From Aquisalinus flavus (GTDB lineage: Bacteria; Pseudomonadota; Alphaproteobacteria; Caulobacterales; Parvularculaceae), in contig NZ_CP042288.1 of the NCBI RefSeq assembly GCF_022559625.1, positions 2,738,155 to 2,802,154 of the forward strand: a stretch of DNA of 64,000 nucleotides, read 5' to 3'. The notes beneath the pieces were generated by a model. It was not told the DNA's origin, did no database searches, and saw nothing but the letters and a program-made list of their open reading frames with translations. Of this stretch, positions 27,786 to 35,288 are shown one piece after another (the stretch's first letter is position 1; each line of letters opens with the position of its first letter). The position numbers and the translations under genes are program-made.

Positions 27786-28774
27786 ATCTCCCCGCGGATC
27801 TTACCCATCACATCGCGGCGGTAGAAGCTTTTCAATTCTTCATGCAGGGCGTCGTCAAGCGGGTCGAGGCTGCTGACCTTTGCATTGGCCCTGACCTGGT
27901 CAGGCGACGACGCGCCGGTGATCACGGTCGTGACCTGCGGATGATCGAGCACCCAGCGCTGGGCGGCGTCGGCCATGGAGCTCTCCTGCGGCAGGACCGG
28001 GCGCAGCTTCTCGACAAAGTCGAGGCCGGTCTCGAACGGCAGGCCGGCAAAGGTCTCGCCGACATAGAAGGCCCCGCCATCGCGGTTGAAATTGCGGTGA
28101 TCGTTCTCGGCGAAGGGCTGGTCCTTGTTATACTTGCCGGCGAGCAGGCCCGAGGCGAGCGGCAGGCGCACGATGATGGCGATGCCCTTGTCGTGGGCGG
28201 CGGGCAGGATCTCGTCGGCCATGGTCTGGCGCAACATGTTGAAGATCAGCTGGAGGGAGGAAAGACCCTCTGCCTTCAACGCATGTTTCGCCTGCGAAAC
28301 GGTTTCGATCGAGGCACCGAAGCGCTTGATCAGGCCCTCTGACTTGAATTGGCGCAGATGCTCGAACACCTCGCCTTTCTCCAGTTCGCCCTCGCCGATG
28401 CAGTGCAGCTGGACGAGGTCGAGGCTGTCGGTCTTGAGGTGGGTCAGGCAGTCCTCGATATGGGCGCGCATCATTTCTTTCTCGAAGGTGCCGGGAAAGC
28501 CCGCTTCCGGGCGGCGGCCGATTTTCGTGGCGATGAAAAGATCGTCCCTGTGCCCGCGCTGGTCGAGGAAGCGCCCGATCAGGCTTTCGGACCGGCCCAT
28601 GCCATAGACATCGGCGGTGTCGATGAAGCTGATGCCGGCATCGACGGCGGTGTGCAGGATATCGAGCGCGTCATCCTCAGACACATCCCCCCAGTCGGCG
28701 CCGCCGAGCTGCCAGCAGCCAAGGCCGATTTCCGATACGGCCGGACCGTCTGTGCCGAACAATCTGTTTTTCAT
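27782..28774 (-). CDS. Aldo/keto reductase
   Basis: The 330-residue enzyme has the TIM-barrel aldo/keto reductase signatures: GLGCWQLGGADWG, SFIDTADVYGMGRSE with the catalytic Asp and Tyr, the Lys in FIATKIG, and LVQLHCIGEGE with the His. The C-terminal ITGASSPDQVRANAK binds NADPH. It belongs to the group of general, ungrouped bacterial members (perhaps YghZ/L-glyceraldehyde type); substrate unknown. ATG 28774 has an AAGGAG ribosome site, while longer in-frame starts have none. It lies divergent from the membrane protein gene at 28914. Confidence 0.9.
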   Translation of the reverse strand: MKNRLFGTDGPAVSEIGLGCWQLGGADWGDVSEDDALDILHTAVDAGISFIDTADVYGMGRSESLIGRFLDQRGHRDDLFIATKIGRRPEAGFPGTFEKEMMRAHIEDCLTHLKTDSLDLVQLHCIGEGELEKGEVFEHLRQFKSEGLIKRFGASIETVSQAKHALKAEGLSSLQLIFNMLRQTMADEILPAAHDKGIAIIVRLPLASGLLAGKYNKDQPFAENDHRNFNRDGGAFYVGETFAGLPFETGLDFVEKLRPVLPQESSMADAAQRWVLDHPQVTTVITGASSPDQVRANAKVSSLDPLDDALHEELKSFYRRDVMGKIRGEI

Positions 28775-28913
28775 GGGTCGTCTCCTTTTTGCCGCGCCAT
28801 GATGAATATGGATCCTGTCCGTGGAGATCAAATTTTTATGTCGGTTACAGGAAAATGTTGTCGAGGCGCGCTTTTCCATTTTATGGTTAACGAACAACAA
28901 GGGGTACGGGGTT

Positions 28914-30041
28914 GTGCCGGGCGATGTTTCTTTCAAGGAAAAGGCCTTGAACCAGGGGGCTTTTCACAAGGGGTTCGGTGTCTTTGACAGGCTCGGCGGC
29001 GAGGATTACCTGCCGGACGCGCCTGTCTTCACCAATGAAGAGACGCTTGATCAAAACATCAAGAGCATCGAAGCCCGCGGCGGCGTCGCTGAGGACCCGA
29101 AGATAGACTTCTACTGGCAGTACCATATTCCTTTCCGCACCAAGTTGCGCTCGATCCTTGCCGTGGACAAGCCGATCACCGACAAGATCACGGGTGTCAA
29201 AAGACTCATCGAGCGTAACCAGCGCGCTTACGTCTTGCTGCGCCGGGTGACCTTGTTCCTGTTCCTGCTGCTTGCCGTTCTTGCGGCACCGGCCGGTATC
29301 AAGAGCGACAAGGCGCTGCTGGCGTGCTGCCAGTCGATGCTGGACGGGGCCTATGCAGCGGCAGGGCCGGCGAGCCCGGCCATGACATGGTTCCTGTTCG
29401 TCGCCGCGCTCTTTGTCGTGTCATTCGTCTGCAACAGGATCATAAAAAGCTTTTACGACAACAGCGTCGAGCAAACGGCAAATACCCTTGCCAACCACCT
29501 TCAGTCCTATACCAACCATCTTTATACTGAAGGCTTCAAGAAGGCCATGGACGCGATCGACAAGGAAGAGGCCATCTATTCCGATGACAATGTGAAGGAT
29601 TCAGGCCCCAGCCGGGCGGAGAAATGGGCCCGCATCGCCTATTGGCACGGCAAGCGGCTCGAATGGATATCCCGTTATGCCCATATCGAGATCTGGGCGA
29701 CGCAGCGAACCCTGCGCGCGATGGATCATGTCTCGCGCGCGCTGACGGCGCTGATCTTCGTCATTTTCGCAATCGCCTTCCTGCCCGTCACAGACCGTGC
29801 CGCGACGGATGTCCTGTCGATGATGGCCCTCGCCCTGCTCGGCCTGCTGGTGTGGTATGGCTGGGACAATGTCGGCAAGGAAGACACGGACCCCCTGAAG
29901 CGGACGCATATGGGCGAGGCGCAACAGAAATGGCGTCAGGATGCCGGGATTGCCGAGAATTTCGCCGAGCAAGTGCACAAGGACAAGGCCAAGATCCTGG
30001 ATTACAAGCGCCCGCGCCTGCGCAAGAGTACCGACCAGTGA
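28914..30041 (+). CDS. Four-helix membrane protein of unknown function
   Basis: The protein of about 375 residues has two pairs of membrane helices: around LFLFLLLAVLAAPAG and WFLFVAALFVVSFVC, then after a soluble part of about 100 residues around ALIFVIFAIAFLP and MMALALLGLLVWYG. Pairs of helices followed by cytoplasmic helices resemble the SLATT group of putative effector membrane proteins, but I cannot confirm this. The start is unclear: GTG 28914 has AAGGGG nine bases before it; a GTG at 28821 is also in frame without a ribosome site. The next gene begins almost at its stop codon and also encodes a two-helix membrane protein. Confidence 0.7.
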   Translation: MPGDVSFKEKALNQGAFHKGFGVFDRLGGEDYLPDAPVFTNEETLDQNIKSIEARGGVAEDPKIDFYWQYHIPFRTKLRSILAVDKPITDKITGVKRLIERNQRAYVLLRRVTLFLFLLLAVLAAPAGIKSDKALLACCQSMLDGAYAAAGPASPAMTWFLFVAALFVVSFVCNRIIKSFYDNSVEQTANTLANHLQSYTNHLYTEGFKKAMDAIDKEEAIYSDDNVKDSGPSRAEKWARIAYWHGKRLEWISRYAHIEIWATQRTLRAMDHVSRALTALIFVIFAIAFLPVTDRAATDVLSMMALALLGLLVWYGWDNVGKEDTDPLKRTHMGEAQQKWRQDAGIAENFAEQVHKDKAKILDYKRPRLRKSTDQ

Positions 30042-30058
30042 GCGCCCCGGGGCGCCAA

Positions 30059-31117
30059 ATGCCGACAGGAGGAAGGCAGTTTGCCGGATTGCGCGCCATC
30101 AGCATGCGCCCCGACAGCGCGGATCTCGCTGCCGGCTCCGGAAAGGACGGGACCGTGGCGGCGATGGCGCCGGACGATTCTCTTTGTCAGCTCCGGCGTC
30201 ATGAGGCGGTCGGTGACCGGGCCAGGATCGAAATTCCGTACCCGAAGCGTTCGCCGGAAGATATCTATTCGCCCTATTCGATGGTACGGGGCATCACCTC
30301 CCGCCATACACGCGATCTTATTCTCTACCTGGTGAGTATCATCGCCGGGGTATATTCACTTCTGTTCTTTGTCGGGAGTTTCGGCAATCTGCTGAATGAG
30401 GAGATCCTGTTTGGCCCGACGGCCCTCGTGCCGTTCGGCGCTGCGTTTCTGGCCGGTATCGGGACGGTCTACCAGATTGGCAAGAGGCGGTTCGCCACCG
30501 TCGATCTTTTCAGCAGCGAGATCACCGCACGGGTGCGGATCAGCGCCTCTGACGGCTTCATCGAGAAGCTGATATCGCAATTTGACCATGCGGGGTTCCG
30601 GGAGGCCGAAGACCGGCATCACCGCCAAGCCATTTCAATCGAGCCGAGCGGCGAGTTGACCTTCGAATTGTTCCACCGTCATTATGAACAGCTCGGCTCA
30701 CTGACGCCGCCGATCGTCGATTATGTCTGCGACTATTATAATTACGTGATGTCGGTGCGCGACGAGATCCGCGACCTGCAGCACATGCTGACCGATCCGG
30801 GGGTCACCGTGAGCGAACGCCGTCACCAGGTCATGAATGTCCTTTTCTTCATCGATATCGCCATGTTCAGCGCCTATCGCGCGCTCGATGCCCTGATCGA
30901 GAAAGACATCAACAAGTGGCATGCCTGGCAACTATCCTGCTATGTCGGGGTTGTGGCGAACAACTTCGTACGCGAAGTGATGCCGGCGGACGATCCGCGC
31001 TACAGCGAAGTCCAGCACCGCGCCGCGCGGTATCGCGACACCGTGAAACAACTCAACAGGAATTTAAAACGCCATCATGCCAGGCTCGGGCTGAAGCGCG
31101 GCGAGATGTTCTTCTGA
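30059..31117 (+). CDS. Two-helix membrane protein of unknown function
   Basis: This product of about 352 residues starts with roughly 75 polar residues, then two membrane helices (ILYLVSIIAGVYSLLFFVG and ALVPFGAAFLAGIGTVYQIG), followed by about 230 mainly helical cytoplasmic residues with HRHYEQLGSLTPP and several conserved-looking aromatic and charged positions. An in-frame GTG at 30038 overlaps the stop of the upstream gene (GTGA) and would give coupled translation; ATG 30059 is the alternative used here. The two genes form a small operon. No catalytic motif is recognised. Confidence 0.68.
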   Translation: MPTGGRQFAGLRAISMRPDSADLAAGSGKDGTVAAMAPDDSLCQLRRHEAVGDRARIEIPYPKRSPEDIYSPYSMVRGITSRHTRDLILYLVSIIAGVYSLLFFVGSFGNLLNEEILFGPTALVPFGAAFLAGIGTVYQIGKRRFATVDLFSSEITARVRISASDGFIEKLISQFDHAGFREAEDRHHRQAISIEPSGELTFELFHRHYEQLGSLTPPIVDYVCDYYNYVMSVRDEIRDLQHMLTDPGVTVSERRHQVMNVLFFIDIAMFSAYRALDALIEKDINKWHAWQLSCYVGVVANNFVREVMPADDPRYSEVQHRAARYRDTVKQLNRNLKRHHARLGLKRGEMFF

Positions 31118-31218
31118 TCGTGGCGGCCGCGTGTCCGCGGCGAGCGGCCAACCAGGCCACTACCCAAGCCATTACCGATGTGATCGGGGACCCGGTGGGA
31201 GCGCCGAAATGAAAAAGA

Positions 31219-31241
31219 GCGGGGTGCTTGCGCGGCCCCGC
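31219..31241 (-). terminator. Rho-independent terminator of the tiny lipoprotein pair
   Basis: On the minus strand GCGGGG and CCCCGC form a stem followed by TCTTTTT (31212-31218). It lies about 60 bases after the stop codon of the second tiny lipoprotein gene and ends that transcript. Confidence 0.7.
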
Positions 31242-31298
31242 CCGGTTCTCCCCTCGATATCGCCCCGTCCGGTCCCGTTCCGGATGGCGAGGCAGAAA

Positions 31299-31490
31299 TC
31301 AGGTCCCGCTCTCGCCGTCCGTGTCGCCATAGTCGCGATCGAGCTCGTCATAGGAGCCGGGACCGTAGACCCTTGTGCCGGTGCGCCCGTCATCGTCATC
31401 CTTGTCGATGATGATGACGCAGGCCGAGGCCATGGTGGCGAGGGTGACGAGGCCAGTCGCGGCGAGGGTTTTCAGCATCAGTCTTCTCAT
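31299..31490 (-). CDS. Tiny lipoprotein with an acidic run, copy 2
   Basis: The 63-residue product has a lipoprotein signal ending LATMASAC (lipid Cys24) followed directly by VIIIDKDDDD and a short acidic tail. It is a paralogue of the gene just upstream, which has AC-IIIVDEDDDD at the same place. The start codon overlaps the upstream stop (ATGA), so the two are translated together. A terminator lies downstream. The mature part is only about 40 residues, so it is a small surface or periplasmic peptide of unknown role. Confidence 0.72.
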   Translation of the reverse strand: MRRLMLKTLAATGLVTLATMASACVIIIDKDDDDGRTGTRVYGPGSYDELDRDYGDTDGESGT

Positions 31491-31648
31491 GCAGCCTCAT
31501 CAGCAGGCGCGACCTGCTCATAGCGCGACTCGTTCCAGTCATTGTCGTCATCATCCTCGTCGACGATGATGATGCAGGCCGACAGGGCCATGGCGGCGGC
31601 CAGCATCAGGCCTGTCATCTTGAAGGCGGTGGTCAGGTTTGAAGGCAT
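31487..31648 (-). CDS. Tiny lipoprotein with an acidic run, copy 1
   Basis: This 53-residue gene encodes MPSNLTTAFKMTG, a hydrophobic stretch, and the lipobox MALSAC (lipid Cys25) followed by IIIVDEDDDDND. The mature lipopeptide has only 29 residues. A GAGGAGTG ribosome site precedes ATG 31648. Its TGA stop overlaps the ATG of a paralogous lipoprotein gene. Upstream lie the HTH and DUF2975 genes on the same strand, 36 bases away, so all four may be one transcript. Function unknown. Confidence 0.72.
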   Translation of the reverse strand: MPSNLTTAFKMTGLMLAAAMALSACIIIVDEDDDDNDWNESRYEQVAPADEAA

Positions 31649-31684
31649 GGTGGTCACTCCTCGGTTTGCCCCTACGATTGGAAA

Positions 31685-31891
31685 TCAGCTGTCGTCAAAA
31701 CTCAATATGTCGCCGGGCTGGCAGTCCAGCTCCTTGCAGATCGCCTCCAGCGTCGAGAAGCGGATCGCCTTGGCCTTGCCCGTCTTGAGGATGGACAGGT
31801 TAGCGATGGTCACGCCGACCCGCTCGGAGAGCTCGGTCAGTGACATGCCCCGCTCCAGCAGGATCCTGTCCAGTTTTACGTTAATGGCCAT
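31685..31891 (-). CDS. Small Cro/CI-type HTH regulator, DUF2975-associated
   Basis: The 68-residue protein is a single helix-turn-helix domain: KLDRILLERGMSLTELSERV, VTIANLSILKTGKAKAI and a C-terminal ELDCQPGDILSF. This compact XRE type (YozG-like) is commonly found directly after a DUF2975 membrane protein gene, as here with a gap of three bases. It probably represses its own operon; the repeated motifs upstream of the DUF2975 gene are candidate binding sites. Confidence 0.9.
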   Translation of the reverse strand: MAINVKLDRILLERGMSLTELSERVGVTIANLSILKTGKAKAIRFSTLEAICKELDCQPGDILSFDDS

Positions 31892-31894
31892 GCT

Positions 31895-32434
31895 TTAAAC
31901 CGTGAACTCCTGCTCTTCCTGCAGTCTCGCGCCCTCACGGAATACTTCGGCCAGCACCAGGGCGACAGCCGCCCCGAGCCAGTTTGTCAGGTCGATCGAG
32001 AGCCCGCCGCCATCGCCATATTCGACGCCGAACAGCACCGCCCAGAGAAAGGCGACCGGCACGATGGCGAGCTTGGCAAGCTCCGCGAAAAAGATGACCT
32101 TGGCGATGCGCTTGAAGCGGTCGGCATTTTCCGCCTCGAACGGGGTGCCGGCACTGATGGTGCGCAGCACTTCCATCAATCGGGAGGAAACGACCACGAA
32201 CATGGTCGCCGTGATGAAGGCCATGGTTATTTCGACGAACTCCCCCATGGTATAGTCCGCGTCTGAATCGCCGCGGAAACCATCGAAGAGGCCGTCGAAA
32301 AAACCGCCCACGGGGACGGCAATGAACATGAACAGGACAACCACGCCGGTCACGAGCATGGTGATCAGCGAGATGATAAAGACGATCAGCAGGATAACCG
32401 ATAGAATGCCTGCGACCTTGTTTTTCTTTGTCAT
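31895..32434 (-). CDS. DUF2975 membrane protein
   Basis: The 179-residue protein has four membrane helices: two at the N-terminus (ILSVILLIVFIISLITMLV onward), one around VEITMAFITATMFVVVSS and one near LAKLAIVPVAFLWAVLFG, with the soluble signature LRTISAGTPFEAENADRFKRIA typical of DUF2975. Members are paired with a small HTH regulator, which follows here. A membrane-anchored control of that regulator is possible but not shown. The start ATG 32434 lies just downstream of a region with four copies of an 8-base motif. Confidence 0.9.
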   Translation of the reverse strand: MTKKNKVAGILSVILLIVFIISLITMLVTGVVVLFMFIAVPVGGFFDGLFDGFRGDSDADYTMGEFVEITMAFITATMFVVVSSRLMEVLRTISAGTPFEAENADRFKRIAKVIFFAELAKLAIVPVAFLWAVLFGVEYGDGGGLSIDLTNWLGAAVALVLAEVFREGARLQEEQEFTV

Positions 32435-32460
32435 TTCGTAAATCCCGCTAGAATAGAAGA

Positions 32461-32538
32461 AACAGGGTGGCCCCGTAGAGGGCGTGGGTTAAGTGGCGGC
32501 CACCCTGTTCTCGCTGGTCACCCTGTTACAGGGTGACC
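32461..32538. promoter_or_regulatory. Cluster of four inverted 8-base motifs before the DUF2975 gene
   Basis: ACAGGGTG occurs at 32462-32469 and 32529-32536, and its reverse complement CACCCTGT at 32501-32508 and 32519-32526. The outer arms extend to a perfect 12-bp inverted repeat (32461-32472 with 32498-32509) and a 10-bp hairpin GGTCACCCTG-TTA-CAGGGTGACC at 32516-32538. The second hairpin includes the stop codon of the small gene at 32526. It may be a terminator for that gene, an operator for the DUF2975/HTH operon, or both. Confidence 0.55.
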
Positions 32539-32657
32539 GGCATCCCTGACAACGCGCCGAAATAACCGGCCGATACCAGGAAAACGATGGTCAGTGTGGC
32601 AAGGACGTTGACAAATCCGCCAATAGACCCGAATTTAGGTGAACGTTTGTAAGGCAT
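32526..32657 (-). CDS. 43-residue membrane peptide
   Basis: A short gene encoding MPYKRSPKFGSIGG followed by one membrane helix around VNVLATLTIVFLVSAGYFGAL. It has a very good ribosome site (AAGGAGAAG) seven bases before ATG 32657, and its stop codon lies in the loop of a perfect hairpin. It reads in the same direction as the DUF2975/HTH operon. Positive charges at the N-terminus suggest the C-terminus outside. Function unknown; too short for family assignment. Confidence 0.6.
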   Translation of the reverse strand: MPYKRSPKFGSIGGFVNVLATLTIVFLVSAGYFGALSGMPVTL

Positions 32658-32760
32658 GTGACTTCTCCTTTGTCTTCAGCAAGCGTTTGACTTTGACTTT
32701 ACTCGGTGGCGGCTGGTTCATTCCGGTCGCCCTTTTTTTGACTTTGAAAGGACTGTTTTT

Positions 32761-32857
32761 GTTTTTCGTCCCTTATTGATATTCAATATAACCATATCGA
32801 AAAACGATGCAACAGGTTTTTATCGAAAAACAACGAATATTTTGTGTTTTTCGATAT
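32761..32857. promoter_or_regulatory. AT-rich region with repeated ATATCGAAAAAC motif
   Basis: The 12-mer ATATCGAAAAAC is found at 32794-32805, with 11 of its bases (TATCGAAAAAC) at 32821-32831, and as its perfect reverse complement GTTTTTCGATAT at 32846-32857. A further partial copy GTTTTTCG is at 32761. The region separates the 43-residue peptide gene and rdgB. It looks like an operator with several sites for one regulator. Confidence 0.5.
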
Positions 32858-32878
32858 CGTCGCAATTAAGGTACTGAA

Positions 32879-33487
32879 ATGGCTAGGAAATTTTCTGACG
32901 AAAAATTGGTCCTCGCGAGCCACAACCAGGGCAAGCTGGCCGAATTTGCGCATCTTTTCCGGCCCCACGGCATCGAGATTCTGTCCGCCGGGGAGTTGGG
33001 GTTGCCCGAGCCCGAAGAGACCGGGGCGACCTTCGAGGACAATGCGATCCTGAAGGCGCTCGCGGCGGCAAAGGCGGCCAACATGCCGGCGCTGGCCGAT
33101 GATTCGGGCCTCGCCGCAGCGGCCCTGAACGGGGCGCCGGGCGTCCATTCGGCGCGCTGGGCCGGGCCGGAAAGGGATTTCACCGCCGCGATGCAGCGCC
33201 TCGAGGACGAGCTGATCGCTGCCGGCAATCATGACCGCTCGGCCGCCTTCGTCTGCGTTCTCGCGCTGGCCTGGCCCGACGGCCATGTCGAGACCGTGCG
33301 CGGCGAGGCCAAGGGCCGCCTCGTCTGGCCGCCGCGCGGCGAGGGCGGGTTCGGCTATGACCCGGTGTTCATGCCGGTCGGGCGGACCAAGACCTTCGCC
33401 GAGATGAAGCCGGAGGACAAAAAGGAAATCTCGCACCGGGCGGAGGCATTCGAGCGGCTGGTCAAGACCTGTATCGCGAGCGCGTGA
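32879..33487 (+). CDS. rdgB: Non-canonical purine NTP pyrophosphatase (RdgB/HAM1)
   Basis: The 202-residue protein has the family signatures LVLASHNQGKLAEF, ETGATFEDNAILKA, ADDSGLAAAALNGAPGVHSARW and GFGYDPVF, with substrate contacts in the SHRAEAFERL C-terminus. It converts ITP, dITP and XTP to monophosphates and keeps damaged purines out of DNA and RNA. Its end overlaps the hemW start by four bases (GTGA), the usual order in alphaproteobacteria. The upstream region is AT-rich with repeated motifs. Confidence 0.96.
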   Translation: MARKFSDEKLVLASHNQGKLAEFAHLFRPHGIEILSAGELGLPEPEETGATFEDNAILKALAAAKAANMPALADDSGLAAAALNGAPGVHSARWAGPERDFTAAMQRLEDELIAAGNHDRSAAFVCVLALAWPDGHVETVRGEAKGRLVWPPRGEGGFGYDPVFMPVGRTKTFAEMKPEDKKEISHRAEAFERLVKTCIASA

Positions 33488-34623
33488 GCGGCGCCCCTTC
33501 ACTCGGGATGGGCAGGACCGGCCTCTATATCCACTGGCCGTTCTGCACCCGCATCTGCCCCTATTGCGACTTCAATGTCTACAGGGACCGCGGTGCTGAC
33601 GCGGCCCTCTGGCGTGAGGCATTGCTCGGCGACCTCGCCTGGTGGCGGGAGAAGGCGGGTATCAGCGCCTATAGCAGCGTCTATTTCGGCGGCGGCACCC
33701 CGTCGCTGATGGCACCATCGCTGGCGCGGGCGGTGATCGAGGCGGCAAAGCCTGTCCCGGGCGCGGAAGTGACGCTTGAGGCGAACCCGACCGATGCCGA
33801 GCGCGAGCGCTTCTCGGACTTCGCCGCCGCCGGGGTCAACCGCCTGTCGCTGGGCGTGCAATCCCTCCGCGATAAGGTACTGACATTTCTCGGGCGCAAT
33901 CATTCCGTATCAGAGACGATCGAGGCGCTGGAGGTCGCACGGGGCGTGTTCGAGCGGCTGACCTTCGATCTCATCTATGCCCGGCCCGGCCAGAGCCTCG
34001 ATGACTGGCGGGGGGAGCTGAGCGAGGCGCTGGCGCTGGCGAAGGGGCATCTGTCGCTGTACCAGCTGACGATCGAGCCGGGCACCGCCTTCGATCGGGC
34101 CGTGGCGCGCGGCGACTGGGCCCCCGCCGGCGAGGACATGACGGCGGCCCAGTACGATCTGGCGCAGCAAATGTGCACCGACGCCGGGCTGTTGCCCTAT
34201 GAAGTCTCCAACAATGCCGCGCCGGGGCACGAGGCGCAGCACAATCTGCTCTACTGGCGCTATCAGGCCTATGTTGGCATCGGTCCCGGCGCCCATGGAC
34301 GGGTACGGATCGGCGGCCAGCTCTACGAGACGGTCGCGCTGGCGAACCCGAAGGACTATCTCGCCGCGACGCCGGTCGAGCGCTTTGCCCTGACGCCGCT
34401 TTCCGGCCCGGACCAGGCGGTGGAGATGCTGTCCATGGGCCTGCGCCTCAGTGAAGGGGTGAGCCTGTCGCGCTACGAGGCGCTGGCAGGCGCGCCGCTG
34501 CAGGCGCAAACGCTCGACTATCTCGCCGGTGACGGGCTGGTTCTCGTTGATGGCGACCAGCTCCGGCTGACCGCCGATGGCCGCCGGGTGCTCAATGGCG
34601 TCCTGCTCGACCTGACCCGCTAG
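33484..34623 (+). CDS. hemW: Radical SAM haem chaperone HemW
   Basis: The 379-residue protein begins LYIHWPFCTRICPYCDFNV with the CxxxCxxC cluster motif, then GGGTPSLM, EANPTDAE, and RLSLGVQSL, with the HemW C-terminal domain. HemW binds haem and passes it to respiratory enzymes; it is often mislabelled as coproporphyrinogen III oxidase, and lacks the extra N-terminal motif of HemN. It uses a GTG start overlapping the rdgB stop. Genes for haem synthesis (hemC, hemD, hemY) lie elsewhere in this window. Confidence 0.94.
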   Translation: MSGAPSLGMGRTGLYIHWPFCTRICPYCDFNVYRDRGADAALWREALLGDLAWWREKAGISAYSSVYFGGGTPSLMAPSLARAVIEAAKPVPGAEVTLEANPTDAERERFSDFAAAGVNRLSLGVQSLRDKVLTFLGRNHSVSETIEALEVARGVFERLTFDLIYARPGQSLDDWRGELSEALALAKGHLSLYQLTIEPGTAFDRAVARGDWAPAGEDMTAAQYDLAQQMCTDAGLLPYEVSNNAAPGHEAQHNLLYWRYQAYVGIGPGAHGRVRIGGQLYETVALANPKDYLAATPVERFALTPLSGPDQAVEMLSMGLRLSEGVSLSRYEALAGAPLQAQTLDYLAGDGLVLVDGDQLRLTADGRRVLNGVLLDLTR

Positions 34624-34721
34624 CACCGCAGCCTGCCGGGGCCGTGAAAAGCGAGGGCGTTGCACAACGCGCCGGTTGCGACAATACTCAGCGCAAGGGC
34701 AAAAGGGGGAGCGATGATTTC

Positions 34722-35213
34722 GTGGATATTCTACAGGCGGCGGCGGCACTGATGGCGGCGGTTCTGCCGGGATTGCCCGGCGCGGGTACGGGCGCCAACA
34801 TGGTTGACAGCGGCGCGGACGGCGTGCGCGCGGCACGGGCAGCGTTCAACACGGCGATTGCGGGCGGCGATGCCGGTGCCATCGCTCAGATCCTTGCCGA
34901 AGAAACGGTGCTGGTCGCCGGCACGAATAGCGCCGTCATCGCGGGCCGCGCCGAACAGGTCGCTGTCTGGACGGCCGATTTCGCCGATCCCGGCCGTCTC
35001 GTCTATGTCCGCAAGACCGACAAGGTGATGCTCTCCCCGCTCTATCCGATGGCGATGGAGACCGGCACCTGGCGCGGCGCGCCGGCAGGCAATGACACCG
35101 ACTGGGTCGGCGGCGCCTATTCGGCCAAATGGCGGCTGATTGACGGGCGCTGGCGCATCGAGGCCGAGACCTACATGACCACGGGCTGCGGCGGCGCCCT
35201 GTGTGATGACTGA
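34722..35213 (+). CDS. SnoaL/NTF2-like (DUF4440-type) exported protein
   Basis: From GTG 34722 the product has 163 residues: a hydrophobic, signal-like start (ILQAAAALMAAVLPGLPG) and a nuclear transport factor 2-like domain with VRAARAAFNTAIAGGDAGA, AEETVLVAGTNSAVIAGRAE and AKWRLIDGRWRIEAETYM. This fold serves as a small binding pocket, sometimes with isomerase activity. A GTG at 34644 is also in frame but would hide the signal. AGGGGGAG is upstream of 34722. Two cysteines near the C-terminus (TGCGGALCDD) may pair. Confidence 0.72.
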   Translation: MDILQAAAALMAAVLPGLPGAGTGANMVDSGADGVRAARAAFNTAIAGGDAGAIAQILAEETVLVAGTNSAVIAGRAEQVAVWTADFADPGRLVYVRKTDKVMLSPLYPMAMETGTWRGAPAGNDTDWVGGAYSAKWRLIDGRWRIEAETYMTTGCGGALCDD

Positions 35214-35288
35214 TCGGCAGGGGATCAAAAGAGGGCGTACTGCATGGCAATAGGGCGGCCGGAGCAGGCCGGAGAGGGAGAGGTCAGG

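Noticed and set aside
33484-34623. Coproporphyrinogen III oxidase HemN
   Set aside because: The N-terminus and overall length fit HemW; the extra HemN N-terminal features are missing.
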